Assembly: GCF_009674585.1 (NCBI RefSeq)
Contig: NZ_WKJP01000001.1
Span: 434,001-498,000, forward strand
Direction of reading: 5' to 3'
Length of the DNA stretch: 64,000 nt
Source: Haloferax marinisediminis
Lineage (GTDB): Archaea; Halobacteriota; Halobacteria; Halobacteriales; Haloferacaceae
Translations under genes and position numbers: made by a program
The notes under the pieces: generated by a model
Database searches by the model: none
Told to the model about the DNA's origin: nothing
The model's input: only the letters and a program-made list of their open reading frames with translations
In this document: positions 1 through 9,064 of the stretch, piece after piece
How positions within the stretch are numbered: position 1 is the first letter of the stretch
Layout: every line of letters begins with the position of its first letter

Positions 1-1026
1 CGCGTCGAGGTCTGCACGGAGCTCTTCGACCTGCGATTCTAACTCCTCGATATCAGGAGCGCCGCGCGGGGAGACGGACGAACCAGCGCGTGATTCGTCG
101 CTGGTGTCGTCGCCCGTCTGCGAGCCATCAGTGTCACCTCGTTCGTCGCTCATGTCCGTATGACCGTCATGTCGGACTCCCGTATGTTGTACCTGCCGGT
201 CCACTCCGCCAACTCCCCCCCTACGGTCACCCGGTTCCGGAACCTCGCCATCGACGACGCCAGCGAGAACGGCGTTGATGACGGCGCCGGAGAGGAGCGT
301 GATTCCCGAGAAGTAGAACCACGTCACGAGGAGCAAAATCGAACCCAGCGCACCCGCGACCGACGCGCCGGCGAAGCTCGCGTAGATACCGAACCCGATA
401 CCGAGAAGCGTCCACGCGACGGCCGCGAAGACCGTCCCCGGAACGACCTGTCTCGGCGTGAGTCCAACGTCTGGGAAGACGTAGTAGAGTGGGAAGAACG
501 CCACACAGAGCGTGAGGAGCAAGATAATCGGGGAGATAAACTGGATGAATGGAAGGTCGATGAGCCCGAGAAGCGCAGTCACGACAGCGACGCCGATGGT
601 TCCCACACCGATGCTGGCCAGTGAGATAATCGCGTCACGAAGTTGGTCGACGATGCCACCAGCCTCCGACCCGTAGATACGAGAGAACGCGATGTCGAGG
701 CCACGAAAGAGTTTCAGCGCGCCCCACACCGTCAGTCCGAGACTCAACAGTCCGATGCTTCCCTGCCCAGTCTGGTCAGAGAGCGCCTCTTCGACGAGAC
801 CCTGTCCCGACGGGAGGAGATACTGGTTGATGAGGAGTTGGAGTTGCATCTCGAGGTCTTCGCCACCGATGGCAGTCGCCACGATAACACCCAAGACGAG
901 CAGTGGAATGAGAGAGACGAGCGTGTAGTAGGAGATGCTCGCCGCGAGAAAGGTAATCTCCTTTTCGCGAATCGTGTCGACGACTGACCGACCGACGGGG
1001 ACGAGATTACGAATCTGTGCGCTCAC
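1..1026 (-). CDS. YihY/BrkB-family (UPF0761) membrane protein, C-terminus cut by window edge
   Basis: The minus-strand frame is open from a GTG at 1026-1024 to the left edge (342 codons visible), so the C-terminus is missing. The N-terminal two thirds hold about six hydrophobic segments, beginning with ITFLAASISYYTLVSLIPLL, which is characteristic of the YihY/BrkB family (often misnamed ribonuclease BN). After about residue 270 the protein turns hydrophilic and acidic and ends in a Glu-rich stretch (IEELESQVEELRADLDA) that looks like a short coiled coil. The family is an inner-membrane protein of unknown biochemical role, so no function is assigned. The GTG start is chosen because the conserved N-terminus begins shortly after it. 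It lies 70 bp upstream-facing from trm1 on the same strand. Confidence 0.85.
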   Translation of the reverse strand, partial: MSAQIRNLVPVGRSVVDTIREKEITFLAASISYYTLVSLIPLLVLGVIVATAIGGEDLEMQLQLLINQYLLPSGQGLVEEALSDQTGQGSIGLLSLGLTVWGALKLFRGLDIAFSRIYGSEAGGIVDQLRDAIISLASIGVGTIGVAVVTALLGLIDLPFIQFISPIILLLTLCVAFFPLYYVFPDVGLTPRQVVPGTVFAAVAWTLLGIGFGIYASFAGASVAGALGSILLLVTWFYFSGITLLSGAVINAVLAGVVDGEVPEPGDRRGGVGGVDRQVQHTGVRHDGHTDMSDERGDTDGSQTGDDTSDESRAGSSVSPRGAPDIEELESQVEELRADLDA

Positions 1027-1095
1027 GTATCACTTCAACGACACCGGAGCAAAAGAAACTACCTCGAACTCACGCGCCCACAGGCGCACGCCACC

Positions 1096-2226
1096 TCAGG
1101 CTTCGGGGTCGAGGTGCGCAGTCGCCTCGCGAATCTCTGCGACAGTCGCGTCCGTCTTGAACGCGGTTCCGTGGTAGTGAGCAGGGGTCGCGTCGAATCC
1201 AGCGTCGCGGACGGCGTCGAGGAACTCCTCCATCTTCGATGCCGACCGGCCCCAGAGTTTGCAGAGGCGATGCTGGTCGAAGTGCGTCGGCGTGTCGAGT
1301 TCGACAGCGAGCGTGTCGAGCATCCGACGAGCGCGCTTCGCGCTCCCGAAGTCGTCGGTCACTTCGTCGCGGACGGACTCGACGAACTCCGCGTCCGAGA
1401 TGGGGCCGAGCCAGATTGGACCAGCTTCGAGAATCCGCGTCGACCCACAGTTCGAACACTCCTCTGGCGGGTGAGCGATGAGCGAGTACTCTGCCTCGCG
1501 GTGGAGACAGTCTTCGCAGTGGTAAACGAACCCGGTCGATTCGAGGAGTTCGTCGGCTTTGGTCGCCCGTTCGTCGAGTTCGAGGTACGTTCGCGCGTAG
1601 TGGCGCGTCGCGTGCGAGAGAATCGGCACGGCCGCCTTGTCGTAGCGGGCAGCGGTTCGGACCATCGCCCCGACGAGGACACGAAGGCCCATCTCGGGGT
1701 GGTAGTCGGTGTTCTGCGGGACACACCCGTACTTGCGAATCCCGCTCTTCTGGTGGGCACCACAGAGCGGTGCGGTGTCCGTCGCGGTGACGCAAACGAG
1801 GTCGCGCGTGTTGGCGAACGCCGGGTCGGCGAATGGCATGGGCGTGCCGAAGGGGTCGAGGTCGACCACGTCGAACACGGAGTCGTACATGAGTGCGTTC
1901 GCGTTTCGGTGGACTGCCTCGCCACCGGTGCCGGCGGCGTCGAGGTTCGATTGGGCGAGTTCGACGGCGTCGGCGTCGAGGTCCGCACAGGTCACGTCGT
2001 AGCCCTCGGCGGCGGCGCGGACGCCACGGATTCCTGAGGCGGCCATCGCGTCGAGATACGACTCGGCGCGAGGTTCGCGCTCGCGGAAGGCGCGGAGGAC
2101 GGCCACCGTGACGTCTCGGTTCAACTCCTGTGTCGGGTTGTAGAAGACGTCGTCGCCGGTCCCCTCGGACGCCCCGTCGCGGGCATCAGGCACCTCGATG
2201 TCGACGCCTCCCTCGCTCACGTGCAT
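1096..2226 (-). CDS. trm1: tRNA (guanine(26)-N2)-dimethyltransferase Trm1
   Basis: This 376-aa protein is full length for archaeal Trm1, which uses S-adenosylmethionine to make N2,N2-dimethylguanosine at position 26 of tRNA. The methylase fold shows [12 protein letters not shown] (SAM loop) and VDLDPFGTP, the catalytic-site motif of the family, in the first half. A zinc-ribbon-like CEDC...CSNCGS pair follows in the second half, before the LGPI motif. The frame is open for another 190 codons upstream, but ATG 2226 is preferred because it begins [15 protein letters not shown], directly before the conserved [12 protein letters not shown] segment, and matches family length. It is divergent from the SWIM protein gene. 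Confidence 0.95.
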   Translation of the reverse strand: MHVSEGGVDIEVPDARDGASEGTGDDVFYNPTQELNRDVTVAVLRAFREREPRAESYLDAMAASGIRGVRAAAEGYDVTCADLDADAVELAQSNLDAAGTGGEAVHRNANALMYDSVFDVVDLDPFGTPMPFADPAFANTRDLVCVTATDTAPLCGAHQKSGIRKYGCVPQNTDYHPEMGLRVLVGAMVRTAARYDKAAVPILSHATRHYARTYLELDERATKADELLESTGFVYHCEDCLHREAEYSLIAHPPEECSNCGSTRILEAGPIWLGPISDAEFVESVRDEVTDDFGSAKRARRMLDTLAVELDTPTHFDQHRLCKLWGRSASKMEEFLDAVRDAGFDATPAHYHGTAFKTDATVAEIREATAHLDPEA

Positions 2227-2361
2227 ACCTCGCGTTCGCCCGCGCGGGGGGAAACCGATTGCGATGCGAGGGCGACTTGGCGCGACGCGGGGGCAACTCG
2301 GCGATGCCGACCCGACTCCCGCACCGAATGCGTTTTGTCCGGCACCCGCGAACTCGACGAC

Positions 2362-2706
2362 GTGGACACGGTCGACGACTGGCGAGAAGCACTCTCTGAG
2401 GCAGGGAAACTCTCGCCGCCAATCGTGCAGGCCATCGCGGATGCCCACGGCGACAGAGGCATCAAGGCCATCGAGGCCGTCTCCGAGCGACGCGTGAAAC
2501 GCTACCGCGACTTCGACGTCGTCGTCGGCTACGACGACGAGTACGTGGTCGAAGACCGCGGGTGTACGTGCAAAGACTCGATGTACAACCTCGACCCCGA
2601 CGAGGGTGAACGCTGCTGGCACGTCATCGCCGTCGACGTGGCCGACGCCCTCGACGAAGTCGACTACCACGACATGTGGTACTCCGAAGTGCGCGAATTT
2701 CTGTGA
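2362..2706 (+). CDS. SWIM-type zinc finger protein (small)
   Basis: A 114-aa acidic protein starting at GTG 2362. The residues C68, C70, C85 and H87 form CxC-x14-CxH, the signature of SWIM zinc fingers, which bind DNA or proteins. The first 60 residues ([20 protein letters not shown]...) have no domain I recognise. Upstream in frame there is no ATG, the longer reading starts at another GTG (2221) inside the divergent trm1 start region, and a TATA-like TTTTG lies at 2333-2337, about 27 nt before GTG 2362, which fits a leaderless message. The protein appears conserved in haloarchaea beside trm1 (from memory). Its role is unknown. Confidence 0.72.
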   Translation: MDTVDDWREALSEAGKLSPPIVQAIADAHGDRGIKAIEAVSERRVKRYRDFDVVVGYDDEYVVEDRGCTCKDSMYNLDPDEGERCWHVIAVDVADALDEVDYHDMWYSEVREFL

Positions 2707-2808
2707 CCGAAATTCACTGGCGGGTGGGTTCTGTCGAACCCCCTGTTCGGTGAGAGACACACGACGCAGTCTGGCGAGTATTTGCTGGTCGGAGTCCATC
2801 TAGTACTG

Positions 2809-3999
2809 ATGGACATCGACAATCTTCCGGGCGCTGACGACGTGGCCTCGATTGGCCCCGAGGCACTGTTAGACCGGATTGCCCGTGGCGACCGGGTTCC
2901 TGTCCTCGACGTGCGTTCGGTGCGGGAGTACGACACGTGGCGCATCGAGAGTGAGAGCGTCGATAGCCGAAACGTTCCGTACTACGAGTTTCTGATGGAT
3001 GTCGACGACGAACTGCTCGCCCGGATTCCACCCAGTGACGACGAACTGGTCGTCGTCTGCGTGAAAGGCGGTGCGAGCGCGTACGTGGTAGGGCTCCTCG
3101 AAGCAGAAGGAATCGCAGCGGTGAACCTCGAGGGGGGACTGAACAGGTGGGCACAGGTCTACGACACCATCGAAGTCTCGCGCTTCGAGGGGTCGGGGAC
3201 GCTCATCCAGTACCAACGCCCGTCCAGTGGCTGTTTGGCCTACATGGTTGTGAGCGACGGCGAAGCAGCAGTCGTCGACCCGTTACGAGCGTTTACCGAC
3301 CGATATCTCGAAGACGTCGAAGCGTTGGGTGTGGAGTTGCGCTACGCCATCGACACCCACGTCCACGCCGACCACGTGAGCGGCGTGCGCGCCCTCGCCG
3401 CCCGAGGTGCGGAAGCCGTCATCCCGAAGCCGTCGGTGGCCCGCGGTGTCGAATACGACGTCGACTACACGACGGTTGCAGACGGCGACGTGCTGTCAGT
3501 TGGAGGGCTCTCGATTCGGGCGGTACACACACCGGGGCACACCTCGGGGATGACCTCGTACCTCGTCGACGAGCGCGTCATCTTGACAGGGGACAGCCTG
3601 TTTATCGAAAGCGTCGGCAGCCCCGACCCTGAGGGCGAGGGGAGTGCTGTTGCCGACGCAGTGGGCCTGCTGTACGATACGCTCGACCGACAGCTTCTGC
3701 GCTTCCCTGACGACGTGCTCGTCGCACCCGGACACTTCAGTGACGCTGCAGACCCTGCCACCGACGGCACCTACACCGCGACGCTCGGCGAACTCCGCGG
3801 CTGGATGCCGACTCTCGGCATGACCCGCGAGGCGTTCGTCGAGTCTCTTCTCTCGGACGACCCCCCTCGGCCGAGTAACTTCGAGGAAATTATCGACATC
3901 AATCTCGGCCGCACATCGGTGGACGACGACGAGGCGTTCGAACTCGAACTCGGGCCGAACAACTGCGCGGTCAGTGAGCACCCGCTGACGAGTGACTGA
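2809..3999 (+). CDS. Rhodanese-metallo-beta-lactamase fusion (persulfide dioxygenase-like)
   Basis: A 396-aa protein with two domains. Residues about 15-115 are a rhodanese domain with catalytic Cys84 in the loop CVKGGAS. Residues about 125-340 are a metallo-beta-lactamase fold with H184-V-H186-A-D188-H189, a second metal Asp in LTGDSLF and a final His in APGHF. Such fusions in bacteria act on glutathione persulfide or other sulfane sulfur, so a cytoplasmic sulfur-oxidation or sulfur-transfer role is likely. Haloarchaea lack glutathione, so a different thiol (for example gamma-glutamylcysteine) would be the carrier. That is inference. The ATG at 2809 is chosen over an upstream TTG frame extension because it begins MDIDNLPGAD and is preceded by a TATTTG element at about -30. 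Confidence 0.85.
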   Translation: MDIDNLPGADDVASIGPEALLDRIARGDRVPVLDVRSVREYDTWRIESESVDSRNVPYYEFLMDVDDELLARIPPSDDELVVVCVKGGASAYVVGLLEAEGIAAVNLEGGLNRWAQVYDTIEVSRFEGSGTLIQYQRPSSGCLAYMVVSDGEAAVVDPLRAFTDRYLEDVEALGVELRYAIDTHVHADHVSGVRALAARGAEAVIPKPSVARGVEYDVDYTTVADGDVLSVGGLSIRAVHTPGHTSGMTSYLVDERVILTGDSLFIESVGSPDPEGEGSAVADAVGLLYDTLDRQLLRFPDDVLVAPGHFSDAADPATDGTYTATLGELRGWMPTLGMTREAFVESLLSDDPPRPSNFEEIIDINLGRTSVDDDEAFELELGPNNCAVSEHPLTSD

Positions 4000-4120
4000 C
4001 CGTATTTTCCGGAGGAAGGAGCAGAGTACGGCGGGAGAGGTACTCACCAGAAGCACTGCAACCGAACACTGAGAACGACCACAACGCTTTCTGAATCCCA
4101 TCTCCAACCCCGACCAACGG

Positions 4121-4942
4121 ATGGCTGATTTCGACCTCTCTATCGACGAGAAACGGGTGTACGCTGAGAAGTCGGGGAAACAGACGGTGTACGTTGCCTC
4201 GGACATGGGTGTCGTGACCGTCGACGTCTCCGCTGACCTCGTCGGCGGGTTCCGCATCGACCACCGCTGTACCCCGCGAGACATCGCCGGGTCGCCGGGC
4301 GAAGTGGCTATCGCCACGGCCGACGACGTGCTGTTGGTCCAAGACGGCGAGTATCACGAACTCGGCTTCGGCCCCGCGACGACTGTCGGCTTTCATCAAA
4401 ACCGCGTCGTCGCCGCCGACGAGTCGGGGCGCATCGCTCGCTACGGTGAAGACGGGTGGGAAGAAGTCGGGAGCGCCGAGGAGGTTCGCGCCATCGATGG
4501 AAGCCTCGTCGCGGCCGCTGACGGCGTCTACCGAATCGGCGACGGCGGCCTGACTCACGTCGGCCTCGACGACGCGTCCGACGTGTCCGACCCGGCGGGC
4601 CGTCTCGGCGGTGCCGAGGGGGCGTTGCTCGCCGCGACAGCGTCCGGCCTCTACACGCTCGGAAACGGCTGGATGGACGCGCTCGACGGGGAGACCACAG
4701 TCGTCGAATCGATGCCCGACGGCCGCGCCCACGCCGTGGGACCAGACGGGGTCGTCTCGCTCGAAGACGACGAATGGATTCCTGACCCGATTCCGATGGA
4801 CGAGGCGGTCGTTGGAGTCGCTCACGACGCTCAGGCTACGTACGCCGTGACCGACGTGGGGACGCTTTGCGTGCAGGCGACCGAGGGCGACTGGCGGACG
4901 CAGGTGCTCGGGTTGGACGCCGTCGGTGTGGCGGTGCAGTAA
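4121..4942 (+). CDS. HVO_0234-type beta-propeller protein
   Basis: A 273-aa acidic soluble protein with no signal peptide or membrane segment. It is built from repeated short strands with the pattern DGVYRIGDGGL, SGLYTLGNGWM, DGVVSLEDDEW and DVGTLCVQATEGD, spaced about 40 residues apart, which is the look of a beta-propeller. I recognise it as the haloarchaeal family named after H. volcanii HVO_0234. No catalytic motif is visible and the function is unknown. It sits just upstream of prs on the same strand with a gap of 94 bp, which holds the prs promoter, so it is probably separately transcribed. Confidence 0.75.
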   Translation: MADFDLSIDEKRVYAEKSGKQTVYVASDMGVVTVDVSADLVGGFRIDHRCTPRDIAGSPGEVAIATADDVLLVQDGEYHELGFGPATTVGFHQNRVVAADESGRIARYGEDGWEEVGSAEEVRAIDGSLVAAADGVYRIGDGGLTHVGLDDASDVSDPAGRLGGAEGALLAATASGLYTLGNGWMDALDGETTVVESMPDGRAHAVGPDGVVSLEDDEWIPDPIPMDEAVVGVAHDAQATYAVTDVGTLCVQATEGDWRTQVLGLDAVGVAVQ

Positions 4943-5036
4943 GACGCGGTTGACGCACACCGCCGCGACACGCTGACACGCGACGTAGCCGACACCAACG
5001 AAAAGCGGTTTTACCCCGGACGAGAGACGGATGGGT

Positions 5037-5888
5037 ATGCTCGTACCCGGCGCATCATCTCAGGCACTCACGGCCGCACTCGCTTCGGAACTCGGCGAGC
5101 CACTGGCGGCCGTCGAGTACGACCGCTTCCCGGATGGGGAGACGCTCGCGGCGGTCCCCGGTTTCGACGCCGACACCGCAACCATCGTCGCCAGCACCGC
5201 CAGCAACGACGCCTACATCGAACTGCTGCAACTCCAAGACGCCGTCCGCGAGGCCGGTGCCGAGGAGGTCACCACTGTCATCCCGTACATGGGCTACGCC
5301 CGACAGGACAAGGCGTTCGAAGTCGGCCACCCCATCTCGGCCCGAGCCGTCGCTCGCGCCGTGAGTACGACCACCGACCGCGTCGTCCTCGTCAATCCCC
5401 ACGAAGATGCCATCGCCGACTTCTTCGACGTTCCCGTGGACATCGTCGACGCCGCCGGGCTGCTGGCCGAGCCGCTTCCAGAACTCCACAATCCACTGTT
5501 CCTCTCGCCCGACTCGGGTGCAATCGACATCGCCGAGACCGTCCGCGACGCCTACGGCTCCGGTGAGACCGACTACTTCGAGAAGGTTCGCCACTCGGGG
5601 ACCGAAGTCGAGATTACGCCGAGCGAGACCGACTTCGAGGGCCGCGACGTAGTCATCACCGACGACATCATCGCGACGGGGTCGACGATGAGCGAGGCCG
5701 TCGCCGTCCTCACCGACGGCGGTGCCAACCGCGTCTTCTGTGCCACCGTCCACCCACTGCTCGCGCGGAGCGCCCGGACGAAACTCTCCCGCGCCGGTAT
5801 CGAGCGTGTCATCGGGACCGACACCATCGAGCGCGACGTGAGCGACGTGTCTGTCGCGCCGGCCATCGCCGACGTTCTCGAACGCTAG
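5037..5888 (+). CDS. prs: Ribose-phosphate diphosphokinase (PRPP synthetase)
   Basis: A 283-aa enzyme that converts ribose 5-phosphate and ATP to PRPP and AMP, feeding nucleotide, His and Trp synthesis. It shows the N-terminal FPDGE motif (RFPDGETLAAV), the ATP-binding region YMGYARQDKAF, and the PRPP loop VVITDDIIATGSTMSEA. The length is typical for the short archaeal class. ATG 5037 (MLVPGASSQAL) is preferred over the in-frame ATG 5031, because archaeal homologues begin just before this segment and a TTTTAC element at 5009-5014 sits 23-28 nt upstream, as expected for a leaderless message. Confidence 0.95.
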   Translation: MLVPGASSQALTAALASELGEPLAAVEYDRFPDGETLAAVPGFDADTATIVASTASNDAYIELLQLQDAVREAGAEEVTTVIPYMGYARQDKAFEVGHPISARAVARAVSTTTDRVVLVNPHEDAIADFFDVPVDIVDAAGLLAEPLPELHNPLFLSPDSGAIDIAETVRDAYGSGETDYFEKVRHSGTEVEITPSETDFEGRDVVITDDIIATGSTMSEAVAVLTDGGANRVFCATVHPLLARSARTKLSRAGIERVIGTDTIERDVSDVSVAPAIADVLER

Positions 5889-5942
5889 CAGACCACACAC
5901 TCTCTCGCAACGATTTTCTTCTCTCGCCTATCTCGAAGTGCT

Positions 5943-6173
5943 ATGGGACGTTACGGTAACCTCGACTATCCATTCTTGGCAAAGACTGGGCTCAGCCTCG
6001 GCCTCGCACTCTTCCTGTTCGGTGCCATCGGCGCGAAAGTCGCACTTGCACTGAGCGGCGGACAGATTCCCGGATGGGAGCGAACGCTGTTCTTCGACGC
6101 CGAGTGGATTGGCATCGCACTCATCCTCTTTTCGCCCATCGTCTTCGGCATCGTCCTTCCGCTGACCGAGTAG
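5943..6173 (+). CDS. Small two-helix membrane protein
   Basis: A 76-aa protein with two clear transmembrane helices: GLSLGLALFLFGAIGAKVAL at about residues 16-36 and WIGIALILFSPIVFGIVLPL at about 54-74. The linker contains the motif QIPGWERTLFFDAEW. Its TAG stop is followed immediately by the ATG of the uracil-DNA glycosylase gene, so the two are probably co-transcribed and translationally coupled. The family is small and haloarchaeal. No function is known to me, and the coupling alone does not prove a DNA-repair role. Confidence 0.75.
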   Translation: MGRYGNLDYPFLAKTGLSLGLALFLFGAIGAKVALALSGGQIPGWERTLFFDAEWIGIALILFSPIVFGIVLPLTE

Positions 6174-6803
6174 ATGGCCGACCCACGTTTTCCTGACGCC
6201 GCCGACACACTCGTCGTCGAACGCGACTGCACCCGGTGTCCTGCGCTCGTCAAGTGCCGGAACCGCATCTCGTGGGGAGTCGGCCCCGCGGACGCGACGG
6301 TGATGGTCGTCGGCGAAGCGCCCGGCGCGGGCAACCCCGACGCAGAGCAGTGGCAAGGCGGCAACTGGACTGGGATGTCCTACACAGCCCAGCACTCCGG
6401 GCGGCGCATCCGCGAGACGATGGCCACGGTAGGGTACGAAGACGGCGTGTTCTACACGAACGCAGTCAAGTGCTTTCCCTCGGACGGCGAGGGGTCGAAT
6501 CGAGCACCCAGCGCAGAGGAGAAGGCGAACTGTCTCGACCATCTCGTCACCGAACTCGAAACCATCGACCCCGACGTGGTGATTCCGACCGGTCGGCACG
6601 CCACCGAGAGCGTCTTCTCGCTGGACGACATCTCGCTCGACGGCTTCCTCGACACGGTTCTCGAACCCGTCGAGAGCGAGCGATTCGGGTACACGATCGT
6701 CCCGCTTCTGCACCCTTCGTACCGTGACGTGTGGCTCTCGCGTCTCGGCTACGAGTTAGACGAGTATTTCGAGGATTTGGCCGAGTTGTTGCCCGTACGG
6801 TAG
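6174..6803 (+). CDS. Uracil-DNA glycosylase, Fe-S (family 4-like)
   Basis: A 209-aa enzyme that removes uracil from DNA to start base-excision repair. The N-terminal Cys pair and third Cys (DCTRCPALVKC) and the later pair in KCFPS...ANC supply the 4Fe-4S ligands typical of family 4/5 UDGs. Motif A reads GEAPGAGN, which is the family 4 form (family 5 has GLAPA), and the substrate loop HPSY is present near residue 181. The start ATG abuts the stop codon of the preceding small membrane protein. In a halophile with high GC and strong cytosine-deamination pressure this is likely a main repair UDG. Confidence 0.9.
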   Translation: MADPRFPDAADTLVVERDCTRCPALVKCRNRISWGVGPADATVMVVGEAPGAGNPDAEQWQGGNWTGMSYTAQHSGRRIRETMATVGYEDGVFYTNAVKCFPSDGEGSNRAPSAEEKANCLDHLVTELETIDPDVVIPTGRHATESVFSLDDISLDGFLDTVLEPVESERFGYTIVPLLHPSYRDVWLSRLGYELDEYFEDLAELLPVR

Positions 6804-6901
6804 AACCGCTATATCCACGGCGATAGTAGGTACTGCGTACCGTTTCGGGGCATCGGTCGTCGCATCCCGGCGGCACAGCACACGGAGGCGAGGAGGGTCA
6901 C

Positions 6902-7618
6902 ATGGACAGGCTCAGAGAACTACTCAGGGAGAATCGGAAGCAGTACCTGCTATTTGGGCTCCTGTCGCTCGCAATCCTGGGCTGTGTGGGAGTACTGACT
7001 GCCGTGACTCCACAGGTATTTCTCCCGTACTTCGGGAGCCTTCATCCGATGCTCGCGATTCTCGGTGTCATCGCCCTCGGAGTGGTACTGATGACGCTCG
7101 TTCTCTCTCGTGGCTGGTTTGCGGTGTACACGCCCGGCCCGCTCCGAGAGCGCCTCGCTCTCACCGTCTTCCTTCCTACGCTCCTCGCCGTCGGGATGGT
7201 GTTGGTTGATTCCGTCGCTGTCTTGCCCGAGGATATCAACGTCCCCGTCCCGTACTCCCTGCTGTTCTACCCGACGATGGGGTACGTCGTCGAGATACTC
7301 TTTCACCTCCTCCCGCTCTCGCTGGCGTTCCTCGCAGTGCCCTCGTTGGCTGAAGATTCCAACCGGTCTCTCCGGTTGTGGGTCGTTCTCGTCGCAGTCG
7401 CACTGCTCGAACCTGCCTTCCAACTCCAGGCCGGGTTTTCCGGACCGATTCCGCTCTGGGCTACGGTGTACGTCGGCCTGAACATCCTCACCATCAATCT
7501 GGCTCAACTGTACCTCTTCAGGCGGTACGACTTCCTCACGATGTACGCGTTCCGCCTCGTCTACTACCTCGGGTGGCACGTCGTCTGGGGGACGGTCAGG
7601 CTGGGGGTGCTGTTTTGA
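6902..7618 (+). CDS. Multi-pass membrane protein of unknown function
   Basis: A 238-aa protein with a short basic N-terminus (MDRLRELLRENRKQ) and about seven predicted membrane helices, including YLLFGLLSLAILGCVGVLTAV, MLAILGVIALGVVLMTLVL and a C-terminal pair around residues 190-235 (LTMYAFRLVYYLGWHVVWG). No transporter or protease motif that I recognise is present; the CPBP protease EExxxR motif was looked for and is absent. A Shine-Dalgarno-like GAGGAGGG stands at about 6889-6896, just before the ATG, so the message is leadered, unlike most neighbours. A TATA-like element ctatatcc lies near 6810. Confidence 0.72.
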   Translation: MDRLRELLRENRKQYLLFGLLSLAILGCVGVLTAVTPQVFLPYFGSLHPMLAILGVIALGVVLMTLVLSRGWFAVYTPGPLRERLALTVFLPTLLAVGMVLVDSVAVLPEDINVPVPYSLLFYPTMGYVVEILFHLLPLSLAFLAVPSLAEDSNRSLRLWVVLVAVALLEPAFQLQAGFSGPIPLWATVYVGLNILTINLAQLYLFRRYDFLTMYAFRLVYYLGWHVVWGTVRLGVLF

Positions 7619-7731
7619 CGGCCGAACGCACCGACTGCGTCCATAAACGAGGGGGGAGGACACGTGCTGTCCGCAGTGGCCACTCAGCGCGTGGTTCGTG
7701 TGTTCGGCGTCGACTGCGACTCAAAAATCAG

Positions 7732-7854
7732 CTACGCAGCTTTTCTAGCGAGCGCGTTGCGGTGTGCTTGGCGAATCACCTGCGCGTAGTCCAGCCGCAT
7801 CTCTGTGGTCGACATCGGTACTGTGTAGGTCGCCTGCTGGGCTTGGGTTGCCAT
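7732..7854 (-). CDS. Small 40-aa protein, hypothetical
   Basis: A 40-codon frame starts at ATG 7854 and ends with TAG at 7732. The product begins MATQAQQATYTVPM and continues STTEMRLDYAQVIRQAHRNA before a basic end ARKAA. Codon third positions are mostly G/C, as in the real genes nearby. A T-run on the same strand (GATTTTTGAG) directly follows the stop and could terminate transcription. The predicted second half is a basic amphipathic helix. It resembles other very small haloarchaeal proteins but I cannot place it in a family. It lies 97 bp downstream of the FilR1-type regulator on the same strand and may be its partner or an independent gene. Confidence 0.5.
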   Translation of the reverse strand: MATQAQQATYTVPMSTTEMRLDYAQVIRQAHRNALARKAA

Positions 7855-7950
7855 GACTCACATACGTGGCGTTGCAGTATCATGATGCCCACTGGTACTG
7901 ATTCAACTCGTGACAGGATTCCACTCCGTGGGACGCTCTCGGGAGATGAG

Positions 7951-8757
7951 CTACGACAAGTTACTCTCGACTAGAGACACAGAGACCCGAGTTGCTTGGG
8001 TTCGGTAGTGGTCGATGGTGTCCGCAACCCACGCACACACCGCTTCGTCGGTCGTTTGGACGAGTCCAAGCGGGATTCCATGTGCTTCCACGGCGCCGAT
8101 GCCGGCGTACTCGTCGTCGAAGAGTCCCATCACGTACGGGAACGTCCCATCGTACGAGTAGAACTCAGCACGGCCGGACTCGAGTATTTCGAGGAGCAAC
8201 TGAGACTGGTCGGGGTCCGTAAAAATCTCGTCGAGAACCGAGCTGGTGAACACGACTTCGAGTTCCTGTGTCCCGTCGACGACTGCTCTCCTGTGGTCTT
8301 CGAGCGCTGTGTCGTACTCGATGCGCGTGATGAGACGGACCGTGTCCGCTGCCTGTATCATCGCGACGATTCGATGGATGACCTCAGTGACGCCATCGGT
8401 ACTCGCCGTCGTGATGGTTGCCTCTTTCCAGCACTCGAGGTCACAATCCATCTCCGAAATCGGAAGCGTATCGACGATATTCTTCAGTTGGTGAACCGTC
8501 TCGACGGTGTCCAACAGCGCAGACAACTCGTCGGCGAGCAGCTCCCCGAGGAACGTTAGTTCGTACACGTCGTCGTCACGGCGTATCCATGCCCGGTCGT
8601 GAAACTCACCGAGAATGCGCCCGAGGGTCGACGAAGGAATCTCCAGTTCCGAGTGCAGTTCGTATCGCACACACCGAGAAACTGCGAGACGTTGCAGTAC
8701 TGCAACCCGCTGATTCGAGCGTATCAAGAACTTCAGGTCCTCGAGCGCGGCGTTCAT
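7951..8757 (-). CDS. Winged-helix regulator with FilR1 (DUF1724) sensor domain
   Basis: A 268-aa cytoplasmic regulator. Residues 1-90 form a winged helix (LKFLIRSNQRVAVLQRLA, then a recognition helix SSTLGRILGEFHDRAW and wing DDVYELT). Residues about 100-260 match the FilR1/DUF1724 domain in pattern, including a central Arg/Tyr-rich RLITRIEYDT and the end segment CAWVADTIDHYRTQATRV. FilR1-type proteins are archaeal transcription regulators whose second domain is thought to bind a ligand. There is no obvious target operon; the 40-aa ORF downstream is the nearest same-strand gene. Its base composition is a little less GC-rich than the housekeeping genes. Confidence 0.82.
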   Translation of the reverse strand: MNAALEDLKFLIRSNQRVAVLQRLAVSRCVRYELHSELEIPSSTLGRILGEFHDRAWIRRDDDVYELTFLGELLADELSALLDTVETVHQLKNIVDTLPISEMDCDLECWKEATITTASTDGVTEVIHRIVAMIQAADTVRLITRIEYDTALEDHRRAVVDGTQELEVVFTSSVLDEIFTDPDQSQLLLEILESGRAEFYSYDGTFPYVMGLFDDEYAGIGAVEAHGIPLGLVQTTDEAVCAWVADTIDHYRTQATRVSVSLVESNLS

Positions 8758-9064
8758 CTCAAATGAATAATATGTTCTCCACAGACATGAGTTCCTCCTG
8801 TATGAACGAGGACTATCAGTAGGGGGTGACAGTCACCAAGCGGTCTACAAGGCTGGTGAGACGTGCGGTGAGAGACGTTCCAGTGATTGCGTAAGTGGGG
8901 GTGTGGAATCAGTACGGCTGTGACGACTCACCGGCCCACGCTGTCTCCCAGTATATGAGAATTTTGACATGAGATAAGCCAGTGCCCGTCGTACGTTCTT
9001 GTACAACAATAATCGGGGCAGACACCATGGGGAGCGACAGACAGTACCTGACGGGAGGGACACC
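8758..9064. other. Divergent intergenic region
   Basis: About 307 bp without a gene, between the FilR1-type regulator and the secreted metalloprotease-like gene. A TATA-like tatatga occurs at 8952-8958 and a Shine-Dalgarno-like GGGAGGG at 9053-9059, six bases before the GTG at 9065. An AT-rich stretch (aatgaataatatg) lies just upstream of the regulator. No repeat or RNA gene was recognised. Confidence 0.5.

Noticed and set aside
160-624. 154-aa plus-strand frame with many charged residues
   Set aside because: It is antisense to the YihY membrane protein gene, whose own hydrophobic pattern and reading frame are clearly real.
1114-2037. 307-aa plus-strand frame opposite trm1
   Set aside because: Composition is a shadow of the GC-rich codons of trm1 and no family pattern is present.
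2227-2799. Upstream extension of the trm1 frame to position 2799
   Set aside because: It would overlap the divergent SWIM protein gene and shows no conserved motif; ATG 2226 fits family length.
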